Shown here: positions 1 to 6,051 of the stretch, one piece after another | Layout: every line of letters starts with the position of its first letter | Position numbering within the stretch: the first letter of the stretch is position 1 | NCBI GenBank assembly: GCA_016186985.1 | Contig: JACPKO010000073.1 | Location: 1-15,227 of the forward strand | Length of the DNA: 15,227 nucleotides | Direction: 5' to 3' | Source: Candidatus Daviesbacteria bacterium | GTDB lineage: Bacteria > Patescibacteriota > Microgenomatia > Daviesbacterales > UBA10151 | The notes under the pieces: generated by a model | Databases searched by the model: none | Told to the model about the DNA's origin: nothing | Seen by the model: the letters and a program-made list of their open reading frames with translations, nothing else | Program-made: the position numbers and the translations under genes

Positions 1-589
1 TATTTTCAGGCAGTTTTCCGGCATAAACACAAACGCAATTTGTCGGAGCATAAAGAGAGTCAACATAACTTACAAAATCTCCACGTTTTAAGGAATTTAT
101 CGTGGGTTCGTCCCCTCCTATATCCCAACCCAAAGGCTGGTTGCCAAACTGCAAATTCTCATAAAGGTCCCATATTAAGCGCGCCGGGTTATCCCGAAAC
201 ATTCTTAGCTCCTCAATAATAACCCCTTTTTCCCGTTCCACTTCTTCACCGTTAAGCAGCGATTCTTTAAGCATCGAAGAAATAATGTCGGTTGCAAGTT
301 CTATATGTTTGGCGGCAGATTTAATCCAATAGTAAGTCCATTCTTTGCTGGTTGCGGCATTATTAATTGCGCCTATTGAATCAACCATGGTTGAAATAAT
401 TTCAGCACTCGGATATTTTTTTGAACCCTTAAAGAACATATGCTCCAAAAAGTGCGATATTCCATTAATTTTTTTAACTTCGTATCTTGATCCGGCTCCT
501 ACCGCAACTAAGGTTGTTACTGATTCAAGTGATGGGATCGGAATAGTAATTAAGGTAAGTCCGTTTTTTAAAGTTTTTATTTTAAACAT
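1..589 (-). CDS. M16 family zinc metallopeptidase, N-terminal part (runs off the window)
   Basis: Partial gene whose 5' end is at 589 and which stays open to the window edge, giving 196 codons. I read the product as an M16 (insulinase/processing-peptidase-like) metallopeptidase. The inverted zinc motif HFLEH is at residues 46-50, inside the family-typical context NGISHFLEHMFFKGS. A second block, EEVEREKGVIIEELRM, holds the expected third zinc ligand (E126 or E127), about 76 residues downstream as the family requires. The start MFKIKTLKNGLTLI matches the usual first strand of the fold. No signal peptide is visible, so a cytoplasmic location is likely. M16 enzymes degrade or process peptides; the substrate cannot be told here. 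No Shine-Dalgarno precedes the ATG. A 9-bp inverted repeat (597-616) and a structured repeat (618-672) fill its leader. Confidence 0.9.
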   Translation of the reverse strand, partial: MFKIKTLKNGLTLITIPIPSLESVTTLVAVGAGSRYEVKKINGISHFLEHMFFKGSKKYPSAEIISTMVDSIGAINNAATSKEWTYYWIKSAAKHIELATDIISSMLKESLLNGEEVEREKGVIIEELRMFRDNPARLIWDLYENLQFGNQPLGWDIGGDEPTINSLKRGDFVSYVDSLYAPTNCVCVYAGKLPEN

Positions 590-596
590 AGTTTTA

Positions 597-616
597 CTTT
601 TTGACTTGTCAAAAAG
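597..616. repeat. perfect 9-bp inverted repeat in the leader of the M16 gene
   Basis: CTTTTTGAC at 597-605 and GTCAAAAAG at 608-616 are perfect reverse complements separated by TT. The repeat sits 7 nt upstream of the M16 start codon and directly beside the structured element at 618-672. It could be an operator-like site or an RNA hairpin that hides the ribosome entry region. It also resembles the TCAAAAG-type words of the array at 5936-6040, so it may be an array remnant. Confidence 0.5.
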
Positions 617-617
617 A

Positions 618-672
618 AAGGTTCTGCGAGCGCAAAGTATAATTTTCATACTGAAGCGCGAAGCAGGTTCTT
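618..672 (+). ncRNA. structured repeat element, copy 1 (leader of the M16 gene)
   Basis: About 55 nt with a paired copy at 9571-9626. Read on the plus strand it folds as one long hairpin: AAGGTTCTGC (618-627) pairs with GCAGGTTCTT (663-672) with one U-U mismatch and two G-U pairs; then GA faces GAA; then GCGC (630-633) pairs with GCGC (656-659); then AA faces GAA; and AGTAT (636-640) pairs with ATACT (648-652) around a 7-nt loop. On the minus strand the G-U pairs become mismatches, so the fold is weaker there. It lies between the uppP stop and the M16 start. Whether it acts as RNA, DNA hairpin or mobile repeat is unknown; the type given is provisional. Confidence 0.5.
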
Positions 673-689
673 AACTTTGAACATGAAAG

Positions 690-1463
690 CTAGTCTAGCA
701 GAAGTAGGATGAAAATTAAAGATAAGGCAATCCTATAAACTCCAAACCAAATGAAATTATTATTACCTATAAATTTTATAAACCATTTAACAACAAACAA
801 CGCTGTTATAAACGACCCTGAAAATCCAACCACCAAAATCAAAATTTCCATTCCGGTGAAAGAAAAATTACTTTTGATAAGATCCAATCCTGTTGCCGCG
901 GCCATTGTCGGCACTGCCAGTAAAAAGGAGAATTCAACTGCAACTTTTCTTTTGGTACCAACCAAAAGTCCGCCAATTATTGTGGCAGCCGCCCGGGAGG
1001 TTCCCGGAATTATCGAAAATGATTGGGCTACACCGATTAAGAATGATTGTTTTAAAGTCAATTTTTCAAGTGAATCAGTATGACTGTCTTTCTCTTTGTG
1101 CAATTTTTCGATCAAAATTAGTAATATTCCGCCGATCAAAAGGGCAAAAATAGTTATCCATATATTTTCAAAAAATACGTCCTTAATCATTTTGTAAAAA
1201 AGTAAACCAATAGCTGCTGTTGGGATAAAAGCTATCACAATATTGCGCCATAGCGCGAAATTTTGATAAATCCTTTTCCAATACAGGACTATAACTGATA
1301 AAATTGCTCCGAGCTGAATAATTATTTCAAAAGATTTTGCAAATTCTGTTTGGGGAATTTCCAGTAAATTTGAGGCTAAAATTAAATGGCCGGTTGAGGA
1401 GATTGGAAGAAACTCCGTTATACCTTCGATTATTGATAAAAAAATTGCTTGAAATATATCCAT
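690..1463 (-). CDS. uppP: undecaprenyl-diphosphatase (UppP/BacA)
   Basis: Integral membrane phosphatase of 257 residues that converts undecaprenyl diphosphate to the monophosphate, recycling the lipid carrier for peptidoglycan and surface glycans. The catalytic N-terminal block EGITEFLPISSTGH (residues 13-26) carries E13, E17 and H26. The second motif is PGTSRAAAT (153-161) with R157; many homologues have SRS here, so the second serine is replaced by alanine. Several long hydrophobic segments (roughly 49-62, 76-90, 101-118, 177-192, 205-226, 236-255) fit the multi-span topology. The length is near the family norm of 260-280. The ATG at 1463 places the expected M-x-x-F-Q-A-I start directly ahead of the motif. 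A heptamer array begins 6 nt upstream, leaving no Shine-Dalgarno. Confidence 0.95.
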   Translation of the reverse strand: MDIFQAIFLSIIEGITEFLPISSTGHLILASNLLEIPQTEFAKSFEIIIQLGAILSVIVLYWKRIYQNFALWRNIVIAFIPTAAIGLLFYKMIKDVFFENIWITIFALLIGGILLILIEKLHKEKDSHTDSLEKLTLKQSFLIGVAQSFSIIPGTSRAAATIIGGLLVGTKRKVAVEFSFLLAVPTMAAATGLDLIKSNFSFTGMEILILVVGFSGSFITALFVVKWFIKFIGNNNFIWFGVYRIALSLIFILLLLD

Positions 1464-1469
1464 AAAGAT

Positions 1470-1534
1470 GATTAATGATTACTGATTAAAGATTAACGAA
1501 AATCTCATTCATCATCAATCATTCATCTTTAATC
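1470..1534. repeat. heptamer-word array, inverted pair (cmk-uppP junction)
   Basis: Left arm: four consecutive 7-bp words of the form GATTANN at 1470-1497. Right arm: four words in the opposite sense (ATTCATC, ATCAATC, ATTCATC, TTTAATC) at 1507-1534; read on the minus strand these are GATNNAN-type words. The arms are imperfect reverse complements, so the transcript could form an AU-rich hairpin. The last word of the right arm contains the TAA stop of cmk (1529-1531), and the left arm ends 6 nt from the uppP ATG. Confidence 0.85.
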
Positions 1535-2197
1535 GAATACTTTCTTGTACGCTTCCATCATTTTCTCTACCGTTTCCTCTGTTGTTAAATTTGTAGTATC
1601 AATCACAAGTGCATCCTTCGGGATTCTCATTGGAGAGGCCTCACGGGTGGAATCATCGCTATCCCTTTTTTCCATACTTTCCAAAACCTTCTCAAAATCA
1701 GCGTTAGGATCAGTTTTTTTAATCTGGTCATACCTTCTGGTTGCCCGGACTTTAGCATCTGCCGTGATAAAAAACTTCAGCTTGCTATCCGGAAAAATCT
1801 CCGAACCGATATCCCGGCCCGCCATGACTGTATCTTCAAGCGAACCGATTTTCCGCTGCAATTGTTTTGCAAAATTGCGGGCCTTTGCAAACGCGGCAAT
1901 TTTAGGCACAATAAAAGTCACCTCAGGAGTGTGGATATTAGCAGTAACATCTTCATCAAGCAAAAATATCTTAACTTTTCCGTCAATTTTTCTAAAATGT
2001 ATATCCAAATTTTCAAAAACAGAGGCTACTTTATCTTCATCGTCTATTGGAATTTCGTTTCTGAGAATATATAAAGCCCCGGCCCTATAAATCCGCCCCG
2101 TATCAATAAACTGATACCCTATTTTTTGGGAAAATAAATATCCTACGGAAGATTTTCCTGACGAGGTCGGACCATCAATGGTAATAACATTCGGCAC
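1529..2197 (-). CDS. cmk: cytidylate kinase
   Basis: (d)CMP kinase, a cytosolic P-loop NMP kinase that phosphorylates CMP and dCMP for nucleic acid synthesis. The P-loop GPTSSGKSS comes right after the first strand VITID, followed by IDTGRIYRA (NMP binding), AGRDIGSEIFPDSKLKFF and RDSDDSTREASPM (the lid region with arginines), and a C-terminal DALVIDTTNLTTEE, all in family order. I chose the GTG at 2197 because it gives 222 residues, the usual length, and starts two codons before VITIDGP. The frame stays open to a TTG at 2242, but those 15 extra codons are encoded by the AGTGACA repeats and look like junk. There is no Shine-Dalgarno. The stop codon lies inside a heptamer word of the next array. 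Confidence 0.93.
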   Translation of the reverse strand: MPNVITIDGPTSSGKSSVGYLFSQKIGYQFIDTGRIYRAGALYILRNEIPIDDEDKVASVFENLDIHFRKIDGKVKIFLLDEDVTANIHTPEVTFIVPKIAAFAKARNFAKQLQRKIGSLEDTVMAGRDIGSEIFPDSKLKFFITADAKVRATRRYDQIKKTDPNADFEKVLESMEKRDSDDSTREASPMRIPKDALVIDTTNLTTEETVEKMMEAYKKVFD

Positions 2198-2213
2198 TAA
2201 AAAAGTATTATAA

Positions 2214-2241
2214 AGTGACAAGTGACAAGTGACAAGTGACA
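2214..2241. repeat. perfect heptamer array (AGTGACA x4) upstream of cmk
   Basis: Four exact tandem copies of AGTGACA at 2214-2220, 2221-2227, 2228-2234 and 2235-2241. This is the cleanest array of the window and the only perfect one. It lies between the rarA stop (2260) and the likely cmk start (2197). No clear opposite arm is present, so it may be young or half-sized. Read on the minus strand it is in frame with cmk and would add SLVTCHLSL-type residues if translation began further upstream. Confidence 0.9.
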
Positions 2242-2259
2242 AAAGAAAAGTTGTGAGGA

Positions 2260-3435
2260 TTACTTAAAGTACTTTTTTCCTTTGAGTTTTTCTGGTAGCA
2301 AGCTATCTCTGGAATACATTTCATACCCCTTTCCATACCCAATCTCTTTCATAAGCTTAGTTGGAGCGTTTCTGATATTCATTGGAATTGGCAAGTGACC
2401 GTACTTTTTTACATCTTCCAACGCTTTAAAATATGCGTCATAGCTAGAGCGGTCTTTTTTTGCCAGGGCCAAATATGTCACCCCATGCGCAAGATTAATT
2501 TGGCACTCCGGATATCCGATTGTCTCACAGGCACGGAAAACTTCATTTGCAACAACTATTGCTGTGGGTTGCGCCATTCCAATATCTTCTGAGGCAAAAA
2601 TAACCATTCGTCTAGCTATAAACAGAGGATCCTCGCCTGCATCCACCATCCGGGCAAGATAATACAAAGCCGCGTCAACATTAGAAGAGCGCATTGATTT
2701 AACAAAAGCTGAAATTGTGTTGTAATGCTCATCCCCGCTTTTATCATACATCAAGGCTTTTTTCTGCAAAGCCTCTTCTATTAATTCTTTAGTTAAAACA
2801 CCAACGTGTCCGGTCGGACCGGTTCGTGGGATTGCAATTTCTAAAGTATTAAGGATTACCCGTGCGTCACCATTGGAAAATTCTTTTAAAAGCTCTTTTG
2901 CTTTCGTTTGTATTTTAACTCCCAGATGTTTTATCCCCCTGCGTATTATTTCTTCCAACTCATCATCTTCTAAAGGTTTTAAAACAAAAACCTTGGAGCG
3001 TGATAAAAGCGGATTAATAATCTCAAATGAGGGATTCTCTGTTGTGGCTCCTATTAAAACAATTGCTCCATTTTCAACATAAGGCAAAAACGCATCCTGC
3101 TGGGCTTTATTAAACCTGTGGATTTCATCAATAAATATTACGGTTTTTTGCTTTTGCCCAAGTTTTAATTGTCCATTTAGTCCTTCAAATATCTTTTTTA
3201 GCTCCGCAATCCCGGTTGTGACAGCTGAAAATTCCATAAACTCAGCTTCTATTTCGTTTGCAATAATTCGGGCAAGAGTAGTTTTTCCAACCCCCGGCGG
3301 ACCCCAAAAAATCATTGAGAATATATTCCCTGATTTAATTGCTTTATAAAGGAGTTTTTCTTCGCCAATAATATGCTTTTGCCCGATAAATTCGGAAAGT
3401 TTTCTGGGTCTTAATCGGTCAGAAAGAGGAGGCAT
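2260..3435 (-). CDS. rarA: replication-associated recombination protein A (RarA/MgsA), AAA+ ATPase
   Basis: Clamp-loader-like AAA+ ATPase of 391 residues that acts at stalled replication forks and associates with SSB in studied bacteria. Walker A GPPGVGKT is at 45-52, Walker B VIFIDEIHR at 99-107 and sensor 1 GATTENPS at 129-136, followed by NPLLSRSKVF. The N-terminal PLSDRLRPRKLSEFIGQ and the C-terminal LPEKLKGKKYF are family signatures, as is the ARMVDAGEDPLFIARR block of the tetramerisation domain. It is a little shorter than the usual ~430 residues. A loop after NTLE reads PRTGPTGHVG and is encoded by a GC-rich palindrome (2810-2822). The start at 3435 is supported by a promoter whose -10 box ends 7 nt upstream, implying a leaderless mRNA. 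Confidence 0.96.
   Translation of the reverse strand: MPPLSDRLRPRKLSEFIGQKHIIGEEKLLYKAIKSGNIFSMIFWGPPGVGKTTLARIIANEIEAEFMEFSAVTTGIAELKKIFEGLNGQLKLGQKQKTVIFIDEIHRFNKAQQDAFLPYVENGAIVLIGATTENPSFEIINPLLSRSKVFVLKPLEDDELEEIIRRGIKHLGVKIQTKAKELLKEFSNGDARVILNTLEIAIPRTGPTGHVGVLTKELIEEALQKKALMYDKSGDEHYNTISAFVKSMRSSNVDAALYYLARMVDAGEDPLFIARRMVIFASEDIGMAQPTAIVVANEVFRACETIGYPECQINLAHGVTYLALAKKDRSSYDAYFKALEDVKKYGHLPIPMNIRNAPTKLMKEIGYGKGYEMYSRDSLLPEKLKGKKYFK
2810..2822. repeat. short GC-rich palindrome inside rarA
   Basis: CCGGTC (2810-2815) and GACCGG (2817-2822) are perfect reverse complements around a single G. The site encodes the GPTGHVG loop of RarA, at a position where related proteins have an unrelated variable loop. 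It is GC-rich against an AT-rich background, like the PAGRQG palindromes in cysS and ybaB, but the sequence is different and the assignment as an inserted element is tentative. Confidence 0.35.
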
Positions 3436-3441
3436 AAAGAA

Positions 3442-3470
3442 ATATTAGCCGAAAAAACAACGAAGATCAA
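3442..3470 (-). promoter_or_regulatory. promoter of rarA (TTGATC-N17-TAATAT)
   Basis: On the minus strand, TTGATC (3465-3470) and TAATAT (3442-3447) are separated by 17 bp. The last base of the -10 box is 7 nt from the A of the rarA ATG (3435), so transcription should start at or next to the start codon and the mRNA would be leaderless. The TGA stop of the upstream gene (3467-3469) lies inside the -35 hexamer. Confidence 0.6.
3460..3470. repeat. 11-bp direct repeat, copy downstream of the small unknown gene
   Basis: ACGAAGATCAA occurs at 3460-3470 and again at 3909-3919, on either side of the small unknown gene. The second copy begins 3 nt after the cysS stop. On the minus strand the motif is TTGATCTTCGT and contains the -35 box of rarA. 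It may be the footprint of an insertion between cysS and rarA. Confidence 0.55.
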
Positions 3471-3829
3471 GGAGTTGTCAACGTAACGAATCTTGGACTA
3501 CGTTGGTTAAGCGGCCGCGGGTCGCTTGCCACTGCCCGCACTAATCTTCCTCCTAACCAGACTTCGTGAGTTTCAACAAGTAATTCTCTACCACCGCTTA
3601 ATCCTTTTTCTAAAATATAGCCTCCAGGAATAATTTTTCTTAAGTGGTTAAGATCTAAACCCTCAGCCTTAATCCAAGCTCTATTAGAATAAACCATCCT
3701 ATGAGTATTAGGATCTTCGCCTGAGCTAATCGGTTCACGCCCCAACACTGTAACTTCAACCGTTTTCGGTATTCTTCTTCCTGACTCCTGAGCTGATAAA
3801 ATTAGGACTTCTCCTCGTTCGTCTGCCAT
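3467..3829 (-). CDS. hypothetical protein, 120 residues
   Basis: I do not recognise this protein. It is soluble-looking, mixed in charge and Gly/Arg-rich, with no signal peptide, membrane segment or cysteine. Predicted strands alternate with short loops (EVLILSA, TVEVTVLGREP, HRMVYSNRAWIKAEGL, ELLVETHEVWLGGRLVRAVAS, PRFVTLTT), which suggests a small beta-rich domain. The ATG at 3829 follows a TATAAT box at 3850-3855 with no Shine-Dalgarno. The gene sits alone between cysS and rarA, flanked by an 11-bp direct repeat, and its TGA stop overlaps the -35 box of rarA. Its codon use looks normal. It could be a late addition to a conserved neighbourhood. That it is a real gene is supported by its clean frame, promoter-like start and tight fit to the next promoter. 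Confidence 0.65.
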   Translation of the reverse strand: MADERGEVLILSAQESGRRIPKTVEVTVLGREPISSGEDPNTHRMVYSNRAWIKAEGLDLNHLRKIIPGGYILEKGLSGGRELLVETHEVWLGGRLVRAVASDPRPLNQRSPRFVTLTTP

Positions 3830-3849
3830 AATAATTAAACTTATAGTAA

Positions 3850-3855
3850 ATTATA
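3850..3855 (-). promoter_or_regulatory. -10 box of the small unknown gene
   Basis: A perfect TATAAT on the minus strand, preceded by GGAG, ends 20 nt upstream of the ATG at 3829. No convincing -35 hexamer lies at 16-18 bp spacing. The predicted leader would be about 12-14 nt without a Shine-Dalgarno. Confidence 0.4.
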
Positions 3856-3908
3856 CTCCTTATCCGTTTATCGGCTTGACGGAATCCTGACAGACTTAAA
3901 CAGCATTG

Positions 3909-3919
3909 ACGAAGATCAA
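3909..3919. repeat. 11-bp direct repeat, copy next to the cysS stop
   Basis: Second copy of ACGAAGATCAA, 449 bp from the first. It includes TTGATC on the minus strand but has no -10 box at the right spacing, so here it does not look like a working promoter. Confidence 0.55.
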
Positions 3920-3922
3920 CAA

Positions 3923-5326
3923 TTAAAGTTTTCTAATTTTGTAACCGGAGGTATTATCTTCTATTTCGTAACCTAATTTCTTAATTTCTTTCCTTAAGTC
4001 ATCAGACCTTTTAAAATCTCTGCTTTTTCTTGCGTTTTCGCGGGCGTCAATCAGTTTTTGCACTTCCTCAGGGACCTCAACTTTTTTACCTATATATTCT
4101 TCCAGTCCCAACCCTAAGATTTTATCCATCTCAAGTAAGGTTGCAGACTTATCGGATGATGGGATTTCGGACTTTACAAGCTCCCATAAAACAGCCAGTG
4201 CTTTTGGAATATTTAAATCATCATTGGCAGCCTCAAGGAATCTCTGCCAATATTGTGCGACTACTTCTTTAGGTTGATCCCACAATCTAATCTCATCCCT
4301 TAAATTATTCAGGGCGGATTGGGCCCCTGTTAATGACTCAAAGGAAAACGCCATTTCGGATCGGTAGTGCCCCGTTAAATACAGATACCTTAAAGCCAGT
4401 GGATCAAAGCCCTGCCTGCCGGCAGGCAGGCTTTTTCCAACGATATCTTCAAGCCGTAAAAAGTTTTTCTTCGACTTGCTCATTTTTTCCTTATCCAAAT
4501 TTAGAAAATCATGATGAACCCAGAATTTTACAAACTGCTTCCCCGTAGCTCCTTCGCTTTGGGCGATTTCATTTTCATGGTGAATTCCAATATGGTCAAT
4601 GCCGCCGGTATGGATGTCGAAACTTTCCCCCAAATACTCCATGCTCATAGCCGAGCACTCAATGTGCCAGCCGGGGAACCCTTCGCCCCATGGAGAAGAC
4701 CATCTCATTGTATGGTCTTTAAAATGGCCTACAGTAAAAAACCATAGGGCAAAATCAGCGGAGTGTTTTTTGGCTTTGTCAACAAAAACATCCGAGCGCG
4801 AACCGACTTTTTTATCCTCAAGTTTCTGGCCAGACAATTGTCCGTATTTAGGGAATTTTGTTGTATCAAAATATACTGCATGAGGAGTTATGTATGTCAA
4901 ACCGTTTTTTTCCAGTAATTTTATCAGCTTAACCTGAGCTCCTATATGCTCTGTTGCCCTGCAAACAATATCCGCACGTTCTATATTTACGGCATTAGTA
5001 GATTTGAAAAAATAATCCTCAAAAAACTTTGCAACTTCCCAAACTGTCCGGTTTTGCTCTTTTGCTCCTTTTTCCATCTTGTCATCGCCCGAATCTTCAT
5101 CCGAGGTTAAATGACCTACATCTGTAATATTCATGACATGGTGAACCTCAAATCCGTTAGCCCTTAAAACTTTTTTTAAAATGTCATCGCCAATATATTT
5201 TCTTAAATGTCCGATATGGGTATAGTCATAAACCGTCGGCCCGCAGGTATACATACCGACTTTTCCGGGCTTTAAAGATTTAAATTCTTCAATCTTGCGG
5301 GTTAATGTATTGTAAAGCTTCAGCAT
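3923..5326 (-). CDS. cysS: cysteinyl-tRNA synthetase
   Basis: Class I aminoacyl-tRNA synthetase of 467 residues that charges tRNA-Cys in the cytosol. The zinc and cysteine-binding start MYTCGPTVYD gives C28, THIGHLRKY holds the HIGH motif (37-40), GWHIECSAMS gives C224, IGIHHENEIAQ gives the remaining zinc ligands near H249 and E253, and EKMSKSKKN holds KMSKS (281-285). The C-terminal DIDR-type segment (ARENARKSRDFKRSDDLRKEI) is also typical. Length matches the family. Residues 301-306 (PAGRQG), 16 residues after KMSKS, come from a 20-bp palindrome inserted in frame at 4411-4430. The ATG at 5326 is supported by a promoter whose -10 ends 7 nt upstream, with the -35 box lying in a heptamer array. 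Confidence 0.97.
   Translation of the reverse strand: MLKLYNTLTRKIEEFKSLKPGKVGMYTCGPTVYDYTHIGHLRKYIGDDILKKVLRANGFEVHHVMNITDVGHLTSDEDSGDDKMEKGAKEQNRTVWEVAKFFEDYFFKSTNAVNIERADIVCRATEHIGAQVKLIKLLEKNGLTYITPHAVYFDTTKFPKYGQLSGQKLEDKKVGSRSDVFVDKAKKHSADFALWFFTVGHFKDHTMRWSSPWGEGFPGWHIECSAMSMEYLGESFDIHTGGIDHIGIHHENEIAQSEGATGKQFVKFWVHHDFLNLDKEKMSKSKKNFLRLEDIVGKSLPAGRQGFDPLALRYLYLTGHYRSEMAFSFESLTGAQSALNNLRDEIRLWDQPKEVVAQYWQRFLEAANDDLNIPKALAVLWELVKSEIPSSDKSATLLEMDKILGLGLEEYIGKKVEVPEEVQKLIDARENARKSRDFKRSDDLRKEIKKLGYEIEDNTSGYKIRKL
4411..4430. repeat. 20-bp palindrome inserted in cysS (PAGRQG element)
   Basis: CCTGCCTGCCGGCAGGCAGG is a perfect palindrome, much more GC-rich than its surroundings. Weak flanking complementarity (AAAG at 4406-4409, CTTT at 4431-4434) extends the hairpin past one unpaired C. 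Read on the minus strand it encodes LPAGRQG in a loop after the KMSKS motif. A relative is at 7722-7742 in ybaB. The motif is one I associate with CPR genomes. Confidence 0.85.
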
Positions 5327-5332
5327 TGGATG

Positions 5333-5361
5333 ATTTTACTAACTCAAATGGCAAATCTCAA
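5333..5361 (-). promoter_or_regulatory. promoter of cysS (TTGAGA-N17-TAAAAT)
   Basis: On the minus strand TTGAGA (5356-5361) and TAAAAT (5333-5338) are 17 bp apart, and the -10 ends 7 nt before the ATG at 5326, so a leaderless mRNA is expected. The -35 box straddles two 7-bp words of the adjoining array, so the array appears to have supplied it. Confidence 0.55.
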
Positions 5362-5439
5362 ATGGCAAATCTATATTTCAAATCTAAAAAGTTTTTATAT
5401 TTGTGTTGCAGTTTTGAGTTTTGCAATTTGCGTTTTGAG
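5343..5439. repeat. heptamer-word array, inverted pair (cysS leader)
   Basis: Left arm: CTCAAAT and GGCAAAT alternating twice, in exact 7-bp register, at 5343-5370. Right arm: TTTTGAG, TTTTGCA, ATTTGCG, TTTTGAG at 5412-5439, the reverse-complement sense of the same word family (NNCAAAN). The region fills the gap between cysS and the Gln/Glu-rich gene. Confidence 0.88.
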
Positions 5440-5443
5440 ATTT

Positions 5444-5929
5444 CTAACCTCCAACTCCTAATTTTCTTTCCGCTTTAGTTTGTTCTGCCTGAATATGCTG
5501 CTCCTGGAAACTTTGCTCCTTTTTCTGTTTTTTCATTTCCTTCTCTTGTGCCTCCTCTTTCTCGACTTGCGTCTCTTCCATTTTTGTCTGCTGCTCATTT
5601 TGGCGCTGCTGTTTTAATCTCTGTTCATCCTGGGCCATTTGGTTTAAAAAAGTTTTAATCCGGCCGATTTTTTGTTGCTCGTCCTGTTTTTTCTTTGCCT
5701 GTTCTGCCTGCTGCTGGGCAACTTTTGCAGGATCTGTAGGGCCTGTAATAGCCTGCTGGGCAGTTTCTATAGCTTGGCCAACTTCATCTTTAACATTGAA
5801 ATTCTCCTGGGGTTTTTGCGACTGTTGAGTTTGTTGTGCTTGCGGTTTTGCCGAAGCACTCTGAGCATTCTCTAAATCCTCAAATTCCATCGAATCAGGC
5901 GGGGTATTAGGCTTAAAAGTATCGTTCAT
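5444..5929 (-). CDS. Gln/Glu-rich coiled-coil hypothetical protein
   Basis: 161 residues, of which 34 are glutamine; most of the rest are Glu, Lys and Ala. No family is recognised. The N-terminal third is disordered in appearance, with Pro and Gln runs. A short ordered-looking part (VGQAIETAQQAITGPTDPAK, about 50-69) precedes a long charged helix from about 70 to 155 that could form a coiled coil, broken near IGRIKTFLNQM. The chain ends in KLGVGG. There is no signal peptide or membrane segment, so it is likely cytosolic. Its place between recR and cysS may be accidental. Low-complexity Q/E-rich proteins of this type evolve quickly, so homology may be hard to trace. The ATG at 5929 gives the natural start; a heptamer array begins 6 nt upstream and there is no Shine-Dalgarno. 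Confidence 0.72.
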   Translation of the reverse strand: MNDTFKPNTPPDSMEFEDLENAQSASAKPQAQQTQQSQKPQENFNVKDEVGQAIETAQQAITGPTDPAKVAQQQAEQAKKKQDEQQKIGRIKTFLNQMAQDEQRLKQQRQNEQQTKMEETQVEKEEAQEKEMKKQKKEQSFQEQHIQAEQTKAERKLGVGG

Positions 5930-5935
5930 GTTAAT

Positions 5936-6040
5936 TCAAAAGTTAAAAGGCAAAAGGTAAAAGTACAACTAAAAAGTCAAAAGTAAGAAAACTTTTAAAT
6001 TTTGACTTGTATTTTTGACCTTTGCATTTTGACTTTTGAG
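5936..6040. repeat. heptamer-word array, inverted pair (upstream of the Gln/Glu-rich gene)
   Basis: Left arm: four words of the form NNAAAAG (TCAAAAG, TTAAAAG, then GCAAAAG, GTAAAAG) at 5936-5963. Right arm: TTTTGAC, CTTTGCA, TTTTGAC, TTTTGAG at 6013-6040, opposite sense. Further less regular words fill the centre. It occupies nearly all of the gap between recR and the next gene. Confidence 0.88.
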
Positions 6041-6051
6041 TTTATAACTAT

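Noticed and set aside
585..612. TTGACA-N16-TATGTT resembling a promoter ahead of the M16 gene
   Set aside because: Transcription would start inside the coding region, past the conserved N-terminus, and the TTGACA is part of an inverted repeat.
345..674. Plus-strand frame of 109 codons at the window start
   Set aside because: It is the antisense of the M16 peptidase, whose HFLEH zinc motif and conserved flanks are clear on the minus strand.
1545..2090. Long open frame on the plus strand antisense to cmk, and similar plus-strand frames at 345-674, 751-1083, 7425-7967 and 8920-9531
   Set aside because: They mirror well-supported minus-strand genes, have no recognisable domains, and have compositions (Ser/Phe/Ile-rich) expected of antisense frames.
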